Assembly: GCA_963705515.1 (NCBI GenBank)
Contig: CAVPJV010000007.1
Span: 1 to 64,000 of the forward strand
Source: Gaiellasilicea sp963705515
GTDB taxonomy: Bacteria > Actinomycetota > Thermoleophilia > Gaiellales > Gaiellaceae
Direction of reading: 5' to 3'
Length of the DNA: 64,000 nt
Of the stretch, positions 1 through 8,666 are shown piece after piece. The translations under genes were made by a program, and so were the position numbers. Each line of letters begins with the position of its first letter. Positions within the stretch are counted from its first letter, which is position 1. The notes beneath the pieces are model-generated. The model searched no databases, was not told where the DNA came from, and saw only the letters and a program-made list of their open reading frames with translations.

Positions 1-5
1 CCTGA

Positions 6-2720
6 TCAGGCAGGCACCGGCGCGATGCGGTCGACAAGCTCGTACACGTCGTCGAGGCGCAACGCGCGTCCTGCAGCGAACGCTTGTGCGAAAGCGTCGT
101 CGCCGAGAGCCGCCTTCGCGCGCGATGCGGTTCGTGCCGCACGGTCGGCATCGGCCCGGCCATTCCCCGAGCAGATGGCAGCACGGATCGCCGCGGCGGC
201 ACCGAGCCGCCGCGCCGCTTCGTCGCAATCACCACGCGCAAGCGCAAGGGCAGCGAGCTCTTCGACAGTCGGCCCCAGTGACTTCGTCGCGTCGAGCTCC
301 CGCAGGACTCGAACGCTCTCACCGAGATGGCGCTCGCCCTCGTCCAAGTCGCCGAGCGCAACGAGTGCAGCACCGAGGTTCGCGTGCACGTTTCCGAGCC
401 CATACGCAGAGCCGAGCGCCTCGGCGTGGACGAGACTCTCTTCGAGCAGGGGCAGCGCGCCGGCCGCGTCGTCTTCGACGAGATGGACGAGCGCGAGGTT
501 GTGCGTGGCAGACGCAATCGCGCCTGTGTCACCGAGTTTACGCGCGAGCGTGAGCGACGCCTCGTGCGCAGAACGCGCCTGCACATAGTCACCAGACTGG
601 AGCGCGAGGTTGCCGAGGTTGTTGAGAGCGCCGTATGAACCGGGACCGTCTCCGAGCGCACGCCGGATCTCGAGCGCCTCCCGGTAGCGACGTTCGGCCA
701 AAGGAATCTCGACAAGCGCGTCCGCGATCGCGCCCGCACGCATGCACGCAGTGGCGCGGAGCGCCGTCGGCTCCGGGCCGGCGAGCTCGAGCGCCCGTCC
801 GAGCGACTGACTTCCTTCCGAGAGGTGACCGCGGACGTACCAGAACCAACCGGCCGCTGCGACGAGCCGCAGTGCGAGCTCGCCGTTGCCGCTCTCGTCG
901 GCGAACGCGAGCGCGGCGCGGAGATCGTCCTGGCGGCGTGCGATCTCGGCGAGCGCAGGCGCCTCGTCGGGGCCGGTCAGGAGCTCGTCCACCCGCTCGA
1001 CCTCGGCCAGGATCCGGAGGGCGTGACGCCGCCTGATCTCGTTCGCGTCGGCGCGTCGCGCGAAGCGCTCGTAGACGACGTGGCGCACGGTGGCGAGCAG
1101 CCCGAGCCGGCCGCGCCCGCCCTGCCTCCTGGAGACCAGGCTCTTGTCCACGAGCGCTGCCAGCGTGGCGACGTCGCCGGGAAGGACGGCCTCGACGTCG
1201 TCGACGTCGAACGGGCCGGCGAAGACGGCGAGCCCCTCGAAGAGATCCCGCTCCGCATGGTTGAGCAGGTCGAGACTCCACTCGATGGTGGCGTCGAGGG
1301 TGCGGTGCCGCTCGGGAGCGTCCACGGGACTGGCGCCGAGCTCCAGCCTCCCAAGCAACTCGACCGGCGAGAAGAGCTTGGTCCGTGCCGCGGCCAGCTC
1401 GATCGCAAGCGGCAGGCCATCGAGACGGCGGCAGAGCTCGGCCAAGCCGGTCGCGTCGGGCGCGACGCGCTCCCCGAGCGCCGCAGCACGCTGTGAGAAG
1501 AGGATCGCCGCCGTTTCGTCGCCGAGGGGCTGGAGCAGGTACTCGTGCTCGTCGTGAAGGTGCAGGCGCTCTCGGCTCGTCGCGAGGATCGCCAGCCGCG
1601 GGCAGTGGGCGAGGAGATCGGCGACGGTCGCGGCCGCGCCGAGCACTTGCTCGAGATTGTCGAGAACGAGCAGCAGGCTCCGATCGCCGATCGCATCAGC
1701 CGCGTCACCGCCTCCGAGCGCGGACGCGATCGCCGCCGGGACGTGATCGGAGTCCCGGATCGACGCCAACTCGACGACGACGGCTCCGTCGGCAAATACC
1801 TCGCCGAGCGCCGCCGCCGCCGCCATTGCGAGCGTCGTCTTCCCGATCCCGCCCGGGCCTGTGACGGTCACGAGACGCGCCCCGCGTCCTGTCAGTAGCG
1901 CGCCGAGCTCGGAGAGATCGAGCTCTCGCCCCAGCGGCGCCTGCAATGCGGGTCGGAGGTCCAGCCGCGGTTGCTGCACAGGCTCCACGTGCTGATTCAG
2001 GATCGAGCGCTGCAGCGCCTGGAGCTCCGGGCTGGGATCGAGCCCCAGCTCCTCACGCAGCACCGCGCCGGTGGCTGCATAGGCCTCGAGCGCGTCTGCC
2101 TGGCGCCCGGCGCGGTAGAGCGCGAGCATCAGCTGACCGCGCAGCCGCTCGCGTAACGGCTGCTCGCGGACGAGCAACTCGAGCTCGGCGACGAGCTCCG
2201 CGCCGCGGCCGCAGGCGAGGTCGGCGTCGAGTCGTGCCTCGAGCGCGACGACGCGCAGCTCGTCGAGCCGGCCGATCTCGGGCTGCGCCCAGGCGTCGTA
2301 CGCGAACTCGGCGAGCGGCGGCCCGCGCCAGAGACTCAGGGCGGCGGCGAGATCCGCTGCGCGCGCCGGCGGTTCGAGCTCGGGCGCACGCGCCAGTCGT
2401 CGCTCGAAGTCGGCGCTGTCGAGCCCGACGTTCGATGCGTCGAGTCGGTAGCCGTTGGCCTCGGTGACGATCGACTCCGCCCCCAGCACCTTGCGCAGCT
2501 GTGAGACGTAGCCCTGGATCGCCGTCTGCGGCCGACCAGGCGTCCGGTCGGGCCACAGCGCCTCGATCAACGCGTCGGTCGAGACCGAGCGGCCGTTTTC
2601 GACCGCGAGGACGCCGAGCACGGCGCGCTGCTTGGCACCCCCGAGTGACACCGTGTCGCCGTCCCGCCGCGCCGCCAGCGGGCCGAGGATCCCGAGCTCG
2701 ATGCCGCCGCAGGTCGCCAT
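6..2720 (-). CDS. SARP/AfsR-type regulator with BTAD, NB-ARC-like ATPase and TPR regions
   Basis: The 904-residue protein has the layout of large SARP/AfsR regulators. Residues 5-95 form an OmpR-like winged helix and about 100-250 a bacterial transcriptional activation domain. An NTPase module follows, with P-loop GPGGIGKTT near residue 285 and a Walker-B-like LLVLDNLEQVL. The last 300 residues are Ala/Leu-rich helical repeats like TPRs. Family members switch on nearby metabolic or antibiotic genes in response to nucleotide binding, but no biosynthetic cluster is visible here, so the target is unknown. The ATG at 2720 is used; no clear Shine-Dalgarno precedes it, and a TAGCGT box lies about 15 nt upstream. 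The stop is 6 bases from the window edge. Confidence 0.85.
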   Translation of the reverse strand: MATCGGIELGILGPLAARRDGDTVSLGGAKQRAVLGVLAVENGRSVSTDALIEALWPDRTPGRPQTAIQGYVSQLRKVLGAESIVTEANGYRLDASNVGLDSADFERRLARAPELEPPARAADLAAALSLWRGPPLAEFAYDAWAQPEIGRLDELRVVALEARLDADLACGRGAELVAELELLVREQPLRERLRGQLMLALYRAGRQADALEAYAATGAVLREELGLDPSPELQALQRSILNQHVEPVQQPRLDLRPALQAPLGRELDLSELGALLTGRGARLVTVTGPGGIGKTTLAMAAAAALGEVFADGAVVVELASIRDSDHVPAAIASALGGGDAADAIGDRSLLLVLDNLEQVLGAAATVADLLAHCPRLAILATSRERLHLHDEHEYLLQPLGDETAAILFSQRAAALGERVAPDATGLAELCRRLDGLPLAIELAAARTKLFSPVELLGRLELGASPVDAPERHRTLDATIEWSLDLLNHAERDLFEGLAVFAGPFDVDDVEAVLPGDVATLAALVDKSLVSRRQGGRGRLGLLATVRHVVYERFARRADANEIRRRHALRILAEVERVDELLTGPDEAPALAEIARRQDDLRAALAFADESGNGELALRLVAAAGWFWYVRGHLSEGSQSLGRALELAGPEPTALRATACMRAGAIADALVEIPLAERRYREALEIRRALGDGPGSYGALNNLGNLALQSGDYVQARSAHEASLTLARKLGDTGAIASATHNLALVHLVEDDAAGALPLLEESLVHAEALGSAYGLGNVHANLGAALVALGDLDEGERHLGESVRVLRELDATKSLGPTVEELAALALARGDCDEAARRLGAAAAIRAAICSGNGRADADRAARTASRAKAALGDDAFAQAFAAGRALRLDDVYELVDRIAPVPA

Positions 2721-2815
2721 GGATCGTGGCGATCGACGCTAGCACCACGTCTGCCGTCCATACAACGGGGAGAGAGCTTGAGCTCCCTCCCCGTTCGACG
2801 GCTGACGAGCTGCAG

Positions 2816-3289
2816 CTACACGCCGCAGAGCTCCGACTGAAAGCCGAGGCGAAGCTGGAAGGGAGTCCATTCGCCGAACGTCTCCCACCGAACGCCGTTC
2901 CAAAGGGCGTAGTTGACATAGACGCGGACAACGCCGGTACCCCTCGCGACCAGCGCGCCATAGTCCCAGCTGGACGAATACGCGCCGACACTCCGCGCTG
3001 GAATGACCCGCCAGCCCTGCCAGCCCGAGAGCTGCGGGTACGTGCGGTTCTCGATGTAGATCTGAAAGTGGATCTGACGGTCAGAGACGTTGGTCGCATA
3101 GAGCCCCGTGGTGTTGCCGCCGTAGTTCACGTGGCAGAAGGGATCGACGCTGGCGCTGCCGCCGTTGAAGGTGATTCCCGCCTGTGCGTCCGTAGTCAGA
3201 GCACCGCCGGAGACGAGGAGCGCGGCTGCGGCAGCGACGGTGCCGAGGCGCTGGACGAAGCTGGTGGGGATGAGTGCTGTTGCCTCCAT
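2816..3289 (-). CDS. Small secreted protein of unknown function
   Basis: This 157-residue protein has a clear Sec signal: a short N-region ending in an Arg, a hydrophobic stretch AAAAALLVSGGAL, and a likely cleavage after AQA near residue 37. The mature part is rich in Gly, Tyr, Trp and Asn, has two cysteines (FCHV near its start and ELCGV at the end) that could form a disulfide, and looks like a small beta-rich domain. I do not recognise the family. The start is well supported: the upstream mRNA reads AAGGAGGAAGAC-ATG, a near-perfect Shine-Dalgarno, unlike most neighbours. It is transcribed away from rlmN and appears to stand alone. Confidence 0.75.
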   Translation of the reverse strand: MEATALIPTSFVQRLGTVAAAAALLVSGGALTTDAQAGITFNGGSASVDPFCHVNYGGNTTGLYATNVSDRQIHFQIYIENRTYPQLSGWQGWRVIPARSVGAYSSSWDYGALVARGTGVVRVYVNYALWNGVRWETFGEWTPFQLRLGFQSELCGV

Positions 3290-3390
3290 GTCTTCCTCCT
3301 TCGTTTCGAGCCGCCCGGTGCGGCTGACGCGAGGAAGGTTCGAAGAAGCCGCTAGACGATCGCTAGATCGCCGCTGGACGTGCGCAGGGC

Positions 3391-3396
3391 TACCCT
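3391..3396 (+). promoter_or_regulatory. -10-like box of rlmN, leaderless layout
   Basis: TACCCT ends 6 nt before the rlmN ATG and no Shine-Dalgarno is present, fitting transcription that starts at or next to the start codon. No convincing -35 element is seen. Confidence 0.5.
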
Positions 3397-3402
3397 GGCC
3401 TC

Positions 3403-4383
3403 ATGGATCTCAGCCGACTGGAGCAGACGCTCGCCGACCGGGGCGAGCCCCATTTCCGCGCCCGCCAGGTGTGGGAATGGACGGCGCGTGGAGCCGCCGG
3501 CTACGAGGAGATGACGAACCTGCCGCGGGCGCTGCGAGACGCGCTCGCCGAGGGGGTGCCGTTCTCGACACTGACGGTCGAGGACGAGGCGGTGGCAAAG
3601 GACGGAACCGTCAAGGCGCTCTTCCGCACCGCCGACGGCCACCCGGTCGAAGCGGTGCTGATGCGCTACCGGGACGGACGCCGGTCGGTCTGCGTCTCGT
3701 CCCAGTCGGGCTGTCCGCTCACGTGCACGTTCTGCGCCACCGGGGCGATGCGCTTCGGCCGCAACCTGCGCTCCTCAGAGATCCTCGACCAGGTGTTGCA
3801 CTTTCGCCGGATCGAGCCGGTCAACCACCTCGTCTTCATGGGCATGGGTGAGCCGTTCCTGAACTACGAGGACGTGCTCGGCGCCGCGCGCCGGCTGCCG
3901 GAGATCGGGATCACGTATCGCCGCACGACGATCTCGACGGTCGGCTGGATGCCGGGCCTGACGCGCTTCGTGGACGAGGTCGAGGAGCCGATCCGGCTCG
4001 CGCTCTCGATCCACGCCGCCGACCCGCGGCTCCGCTCCGAGCTCATGCCCGTCAACGACCGCTATCCCCTGCCCAACGTCCTCGCCGAGTGCCGCCGCTA
4101 CGTCGAGCTTCGCCGCCGGAAGGTGTTCGTCGAGTACGTGATGCTCGCCGGCGTCAACGACGCGCCCGAGCGGGCGCGGGAGCTGGCAGCTCTGCTCGAC
4201 CCGAAGGTGTTCAAGGTCAACCTGATTCCGTACAACCCGACCGGGATGTACGACGGCTCGTCGCGGGAGGCGATTGCCAGCTTCAAGGCGGTGCTCGACC
4301 GCGCGCGGCTGCCGGCCACGGTGCGGCTGACCCGAGGCCGCGACATAGCCGCGGCCTGCGGGCAGCTGGCCGCGACGCGCTAG
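3403..4383 (+). CDS. rlmN: Dual-specificity 23S rRNA A2503 / tRNA A37 C2-methyltransferase RlmN
   Basis: This radical-SAM enzyme uses two SAM molecules to methylate C2 of adenosine in 23S rRNA (A2503) and some tRNAs. The CxxxCxxC iron-sulfur motif appears as GCPLTCTFCATG, about a third of the way in, and the C-terminal catalytic cysteine lies in RGRDIAAACGQL. At 326 residues it is shorter than the E. coli enzyme (about 384), mostly at the N-terminus, but it begins at the usual FRARQVWEW region, so the start looks right. Its TAG overlaps the stop of the convergent gene in a shared CTAG. Confidence 0.95.
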   Translation: MDLSRLEQTLADRGEPHFRARQVWEWTARGAAGYEEMTNLPRALRDALAEGVPFSTLTVEDEAVAKDGTVKALFRTADGHPVEAVLMRYRDGRRSVCVSSQSGCPLTCTFCATGAMRFGRNLRSSEILDQVLHFRRIEPVNHLVFMGMGEPFLNYEDVLGAARRLPEIGITYRRTTISTVGWMPGLTRFVDEVEEPIRLALSIHAADPRLRSELMPVNDRYPLPNVLAECRRYVELRRRKVFVEYVMLAGVNDAPERARELAALLDPKVFKVNLIPYNPTGMYDGSSREAIASFKAVLDRARLPATVRLTRGRDIAAACGQLAATR

Positions 4384-4700
4384 CGGAAGCTCCGGTCGAT
4401 CGCCACCTCGAAGATGTCGACTCCGGTACGGCCGCCGGCGCCCGTCCCGGGCGACATGCTGTTGAGCGCCTCGTTCGCCCGGCGCATGTCGTCCTCCGTC
4501 TCGCAGAACGTGATCCCGACGAAGGTCGCGGACTCGCGGTCGACGAGCTGCATGAAGCGCGCCACCGTCTCCATCAGCGTGCGCACCTCCTCGGGCGCGT
4601 CGGCCGGCGCCTCGCCCTCGACCTGCCTGCGCATCTCCGCGATCTGCTCGTCGACTGCACCGGGATCGCCGCCCTCGAATCGAGCGATGCGTGCGTACAT
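4380..4700 (-). CDS. Small protein, possible ABM-like (dimeric alpha/beta barrel) fold
   Basis: This 106-residue protein starts MYARIARFEGGDPGAVDEQI and continues with a helix and a later FVGITFCETEDDMRRANEALN segment. That pattern of strand, helix and strand resembles antibiotic-biosynthesis-monooxygenase-like domains, which form dimers and often bind haem or small aromatics. No catalytic residues can be assigned, so the fold is a suggestion only. The stop is shared with rlmN (CTAG), so the two mRNAs overlap tail to tail. Confidence 0.6.
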   Translation of the reverse strand: MYARIARFEGGDPGAVDEQIAEMRRQVEGEAPADAPEEVRTLMETVARFMQLVDRESATFVGITFCETEDDMRRANEALNSMSPGTGAGGRTGVDIFEVAIDRSFR

Positions 4701-4764
4701 CGGCCGCTCCTCTCTGTCGTGGCTGAACCGCCGGCCATCATCTCACCCTGTGCGCCGCGAAGTA

Positions 4765-4776
4765 CCCCTTTCGGGG
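4765..4776 (+). promoter_or_regulatory. Short CCCC-TTTC-GGGG hairpin upstream of the coiled-coil gene
   Basis: CCCC and GGGG pair around a TTTC loop, inside the AT-richer context AAGTA...CATTTCG. It sits 13 nt before the first possible start of the next gene. It could be a cis-regulatory element in the 5' leader, but only one copy was noticed in this window. Confidence 0.3.
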
Positions 4777-4789
4777 CATTTCGCACGAC

Positions 4790-7129
4790 GTGCTTGCCCC
4801 GCCGGGCGCCGCTGCCGATAGAGAATCGGTGGAAGCGGCCCACATCACCTGGCGGCCTCTCGGACGACTCCTCGTCGAGCAGGGCCTGCTCACGGGCGAC
4901 GAGCTCGAGCAGGCGCTGGCGGAGCAGCAGGCGACGGGAAAACGCCTCGGCGAGATGATCGTCAAGCTGGGCTTCGTGTCCGGGCCGGAGCTTGCGAGCG
5001 CACTTGCGGCCCAGTACGGGATCGAGCTGACGACCGAGAAGGGCTTCGGCACCGGGCTCCGCTCCGAGATCCAGCGGCGGCACGAGACCGACCGGAAGCG
5101 CGTCGTCCAACTCGTGCCCGATGCAGACGCAGATGCCGATGCCGAGGTCGAGTCGGATGTCGAGCCGGAGGGCGAGGCGGAGATCTACGAGTTCGTTCCC
5201 GCGCCCGAGCAGGCGCCGGACTCCGGCGAAGCGGCCCTTCTCGCCCAGCTCGAGGAGCAGTGGGCGAAGCTCGCCGCCGCGGAGGCGGCCCTCGCCGAGC
5301 ACGAACGCGAGCTCGCAGAGCAAGCCGACAGCCGCGCCCGTGAGCTCGCAGAGCTGACAGAGCGGGAACGCGAGCTCACCGAGCTCGCCGCGAGCCGCGA
5401 GCGTGAACTCTCCGAGCTGCGTGAGAGCCGCGAACGCGACGTCGCACAGGCCGCCGCAGGCCGCGAACGCGAGCTCGCGGAGCTGGCTGAGAGTCGCGAC
5501 CGTGCGCTCGCAGAACTCGCGGAGCGCGAGCGCCGGCTCGAGGAGCAGTTGCAGAGCCACGAGCGCCACCTCGCAGAGCTCACCGAAGCCCGTGAGGCCG
5601 AGCTTGCGCAGGTGGCCGAGGGCGATCGCGAGCTCAGGGAGCGCGCCGAGATCGGCGAGCGCGAGCTCGCGGAATCGGCCGAGCGCGAGCAGGAGCTTCG
5701 GGAACTGGCGGAGAGCAGCAAGCGCCAGCTCGCAGAACTGACCGAGAACCGCGATCGCGAGCTCGCAGAGCTGGCGGAGCGCGGGCGTGAGCTTTCAGAG
5801 CTGGCCGAAACCCGTGAACGCGAGCTCGCAGAGCTCGCGCAGACCCGCGAGCGCGAGCTGGGCGAGCAGGCCGAGCGTGAGCGCGAGCTCACCGACCTGG
5901 CCGAGAGCCGCGAACGCGAGCTCGCACAGCTGAGCGAGCGTCAACGCGAGCTCGGAAACCTCACCGAAGGCCACGAGCGGGAACGCGCCGAGCTGGCTGA
6001 GCGCACGCGTGAGCTTTCGGAGCTGGCCGAGAGCCGCGAGCGCGAGCTTTCAGAGCTGGCCGATCGCGAACGCCAGCTCACGGAGCTCGTCGAGACCCGC
6101 GAGCGCGAGCTCGCAGAGTCGGCCGAGCGAGAACGGGAACTTAGGGAACTGGCCGAGAGCCGCGAGCGCGAGCTCGCAGAACTGGCCGAACACCACGTAC
6201 GCGACGGCGAGCTGGCCGACCGCGAGCGGGAGCTCCGAGAGCTTCTAGAGATCCGCGAACGCGAGCTCGCAGAGCAGGTCGAGAGCCGCGAGCGCGACGT
6301 GGCGGAGCGGACCGAGCGTGAGCGCGAGCTGACCAAGCGTGCCGAGAACCGCGAACGCGAGCTCATAGAGCACGCCGAGAGCCGCGAGCGCGAGCTTTCA
6401 GAGCTGGCCGATCGCGAACGCCAGCTCACGGAGCTCGTCGAGACCCGCGAGCGCGAGCTCGCAGCGTCGGCCGAGCGAGAACGGGAACTTAGGGAACTGG
6501 CCGAGAGCCGCGAGCGGCAGCTCGCCGAGTCGGCCGAGCGCGAACGCGAGCTCCGGGAACTGACAGAGATCCGCGAACGCGAGCTCGCAGAGTCGGCCGA
6601 GCGCGAGCGGGAGCTCGGGGAGCTGGCGGAGAGCCGTGCGCGCGAGCTCGCAGAACTGGCCGAGCGCCTCGAACGCGACGGCGAGCGCCAGGAGCGCAAG
6701 CGAGAGCTCCGCGAACAGCTGGAGAGCCGCGAACGCGAACTGGCGGAGTCGCACGAACGTGAGCGCGAGCTCGTCGAGCGCGCCGAGACCCGCGAGCGCG
6801 AGCTCGCAGAACTGGCCGACAGGCACCAGCGCGACCTGCACCGGCTCGAGGAGCTGAACGAGCGGCTGCGCGACGAGGTCGAAGAGCTCCGCAACCCGCC
6901 GATGGCACCGGAACCGGATCAGCCCGCTCCGACAGTGGCCGCGAGCCACCTGGTCTTCGTCCAGCTCGACGAGCGCTACGAGCTGATCTCACGCGAGGGC
7001 CCTCCCCCGGCGCCGAGCACGCCCCTCGAGCTGCCGGACGTGGACGAGGGCATGTTCGTCGTTGCCGGCAGGCGCAGCTCGCCGCTTCCCGGCGACGGGC
7101 GGCCGTGCGTGTTCGTCCAGCGCGGCTAG
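4790..7129 (+). CDS. Long coiled-coil protein with N-terminal MshEN-like domain
   Basis: Residues about 20-85 match the MshEN (GspE/PilB N-terminal) pattern: RPLGRLLVEQGLLT, then LEQALAEQQ, then RLGEMIVKLGFVS and LASALAAQYGIEL. In pilus and secretion ATPases this domain binds cyclic di-GMP. There is no ATPase here. Residues about 150-700 are instead an almost unbroken coiled coil built from variants of ERERELAELAESR, very rich in Glu, Arg and Leu. A small C-terminal segment (HLVFVQLDERYELI to the end) looks globular. Two GTG starts are possible, 4790 and 4829; neither has a good ribosome site, and 4829 lies closer to the conserved domain. The repeats make assembly or length errors possible. 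Confidence 0.8.
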   Translation: MLAPPGAAADRESVEAAHITWRPLGRLLVEQGLLTGDELEQALAEQQATGKRLGEMIVKLGFVSGPELASALAAQYGIELTTEKGFGTGLRSEIQRRHETDRKRVVQLVPDADADADAEVESDVEPEGEAEIYEFVPAPEQAPDSGEAALLAQLEEQWAKLAAAEAALAEHERELAEQADSRARELAELTERERELTELAASRERELSELRESRERDVAQAAAGRERELAELAESRDRALAELAERERRLEEQLQSHERHLAELTEAREAELAQVAEGDRELRERAEIGERELAESAEREQELRELAESSKRQLAELTENRDRELAELAERGRELSELAETRERELAELAQTRERELGEQAERERELTDLAESRERELAQLSERQRELGNLTEGHERERAELAERTRELSELAESRERELSELADRERQLTELVETRERELAESAERERELRELAESRERELAELAEHHVRDGELADRERELRELLEIRERELAEQVESRERDVAERTERERELTKRAENRERELIEHAESRERELSELADRERQLTELVETRERELAASAERERELRELAESRERQLAESAERERELRELTEIRERELAESAERERELGELAESRARELAELAERLERDGERQERKRELREQLESRERELAESHERERELVERAETRERELAELADRHQRDLHRLEELNERLRDEVEELRNPPMAPEPDQPAPTVAASHLVFVQLDERYELISREGPPPAPSTPLELPDVDEGMFVVAGRRSSPLPGDGRPCVFVQRG

Positions 7130-7719
7130 CCGCTGGGCCAGTCCGGCGTGTCCGGCCGAAGGTCGTAGAGCCCGCCGGGCCGACATTCGGTCGAGTGGTA
7201 CTGCCCGGCCGGCGCGCGGGCGTCGTCCGCGGCGACGCGCGCGGCGAGCGCCCGGGCGTCCTCGGCCGCGATGCCGAGGCTTCGCGCGACACTCTCCGCG
7301 GTCTGGACGGCGTAGCACTGCGTCCGCGCCTCGTCGAGGATCCCACGCAGGTGCCAGGACTCGTGCGCGAGCGTGACGACGCCGCTGACCGCGTCGAGCG
7401 TCCCGCGGCTGCAGCCGCCGGCGAGCAGGCAGCGGAACGAACGCTGGTGCCCCCGCCAGACCTGCTCGAGGCTCGAGCACGTCGACGCCGACAGGCTCGC
7501 CTCGTCCGAAGGTCGACCGTGCTCGTCGAAGGCGACCCAGCCCGCGTTCGGGGTGATCTCGACGAGACGCGCCCAGAAGCCGGGACAGCTGACGTCGACG
7601 TCGCGCAGAGCGACCTCGCTCGCCACGAGCGCGAGGCGGTTCTCGTTCTCCTCCCGGCGCGTGTATTGCCAGGCGGAGAAGAGGAAGACCGGAATCAGCA
7701 GCAGGAGCACGACACGCAT
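7126..7719 (-). CDS. Membrane-anchored protein with HExxH-type motif
   Basis: The preferred ATG at 7719 gives 197 residues starting MRVVLLLLIPVFLFSAW, a signal anchor or signal peptide. An upstream ATG at 7761 would add 14 residues and come within 3 nt of the divergent gene. CAGGTCAG before 7719 is a plausible ribosome site. The mature part has several cysteines and the motif LAHESWHLRGILDEA, an HExxH typical of zinc metalloproteases, followed by acidic residues that could give the third ligand. The substrate is unknown. The stop is shared with the convergent coiled-coil gene (CTAG). A divergent neighbour also has HExxH. Confidence 0.65.
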   Translation of the reverse strand: MRVVLLLLIPVFLFSAWQYTRREENENRLALVASEVALRDVDVSCPGFWARLVEITPNAGWVAFDEHGRPSDEASLSASTCSSLEQVWRGHQRSFRCLLAGGCSRGTLDAVSGVVTLAHESWHLRGILDEARTQCYAVQTAESVARSLGIAAEDARALAARVAADDARAPAGQYHSTECRPGGLYDLRPDTPDWPSG

Positions 7720-7752
7720 CTGACCTGTATCGGCCGCGTCCGGCTGCATCCG

Positions 7753-7758
7753 TAGATT
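7753..7758 (+). promoter_or_regulatory. -10-like box of the 7765 gene, leaderless layout
   Basis: TAGATT ends 6 nt before the ATG at 7765, with no Shine-Dalgarno in between. Confidence 0.5.
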
Positions 7759-7764
7759 CACCCG

Positions 7765-8439
7765 ATGCGTCGACGCCGCAGACAGCCCCGGCGGCAGCCG
7801 CCTGCGGTCGCGCGGAGCGGGCAGCCGCGCCTGCGCCTGCTGTCCGACGTCCTGCAGCTACCGCGGCGCAGCCCGCTCTATCCGGAGCTCGCGCGGGCGC
7901 TGGCGGCGGCGGGCGCGTTGCACGTCCTTCACTCCGATCTCGAGCCCGTGCCGGTGCGTGCCACATCGACCACCAGCCAGAGCGGCTGCTACCGGCTCCG
8001 TCACGGCGACCCGGTCGACCTGCGTGTCTCGCGGCGCCACGACCGCGTCGCGCTCAGCTTCCTGCACGAGCTCGGGCATTTCGTCGACCACCAGCTCGGC
8101 CACGAGCTCGGCGCCACGTGGGCGTCGGGGCAGCACGAGGCGCTCGCGGACTGGCGGACAGCGGTCTCGCAGCTGCCGTCGCGGCTCCCGGCAGGCGTCG
8201 GGCGCTCGCGGCGGCGCTACTTCAACTCGTCGAAGGAGCTGTGGGCGCGAAGCTACGCGCAAGCCGTGCTGACGACGACGCAGGATCCGGCGCTGCAAGC
8301 CGCACTTGCCGGCCTGCTCGAGCTCGACGATGTCTTCGTCTGGCCGGCAGCGGAGTTCGAGCCGGTCGCCAATGCGATCGGCCGGACCTTCGAACGGTTA
8401 GGGCTTCTTCGCGGTCCGAGGGTCGCTGTCGCTGCCTGA
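7765..8439 (+). CDS. Putative zinc metallopeptidase-like protein (HELGH motif)
   Basis: This 224-residue protein has a basic N-terminus and a central SFLHELGHFVDHQLG, an HExxH motif. About 60 residues later SSKELWARSYAQAV supplies a Glu in the spacing seen for the third zinc ligand of many gluzincin-like domains. No signal peptide is evident, so it may act in the cytoplasm. The substrate is unknown. The gene is divergent from another HExxH gene, and its last 42 bases overlap the convergent 88-aa gene. Confidence 0.7.
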   Translation: MRRRRRQPRRQPPAVARSGQPRLRLLSDVLQLPRRSPLYPELARALAAAGALHVLHSDLEPVPVRATSTTSQSGCYRLRHGDPVDLRVSRRHDRVALSFLHELGHFVDHQLGHELGATWASGQHEALADWRTAVSQLPSRLPAGVGRSRRRYFNSSKELWARSYAQAVLTTTQDPALQAALAGLLELDDVFVWPAAEFEPVANAIGRTFERLGLLRGPRVAVAA

Positions 8440-8664
8440 TCCGGAGGCCTTGTCCCACTGGCGCTGGAACCAGCCCCGGGCGTCGACGCGGTCCATCACC
8501 GCCTTGTCGAAGTTCGCCCCGCGCTCGAGCAGGATCTCCTTCAGCAGCTCTGCCTCGTCGGCGTTCAGGTCGGCGGCCAGCGCCTTGATCGCGTCTGCGA
8601 AGGCCTGGCCGGAGTGCAGCTCGGCGAGCTCGTCGACGCGCCATTCCAGGTCGGCGCGGTCCAT
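8398..8664 (-). CDS. 88-aa helical protein, last gene of the gcv operon
   Basis: This small acidic protein (MDRADLEWRVDELAELHSG...) is predicted mostly helical, with ADEAELLKEILLERG and a C-terminal tail rich in Ser, Asp and Lys. I do not recognise a family. Its ATG is 2 nt after the gcvPB stop, so it should be co-transcribed and translationally coupled with the glycine cleavage genes. Its 3' end overlaps the convergent HELGH gene by 42 bases. Codon use resembles its neighbours, which supports it being real. Confidence 0.6.
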   Translation of the reverse strand: MDRADLEWRVDELAELHSGQAFADAIKALAADLNADEAELLKEILLERGANFDKAVMDRVDARGWFQRQWDKASGSGSDSDPRTAKKP

Positions 8665-8666
8665 CG

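Noticed and set aside
5280..6860. Tandem DNA repeat or CRISPR-like array
   Set aside because: The repetition follows codon triplets of a coiled coil with irregular units and no spacers.
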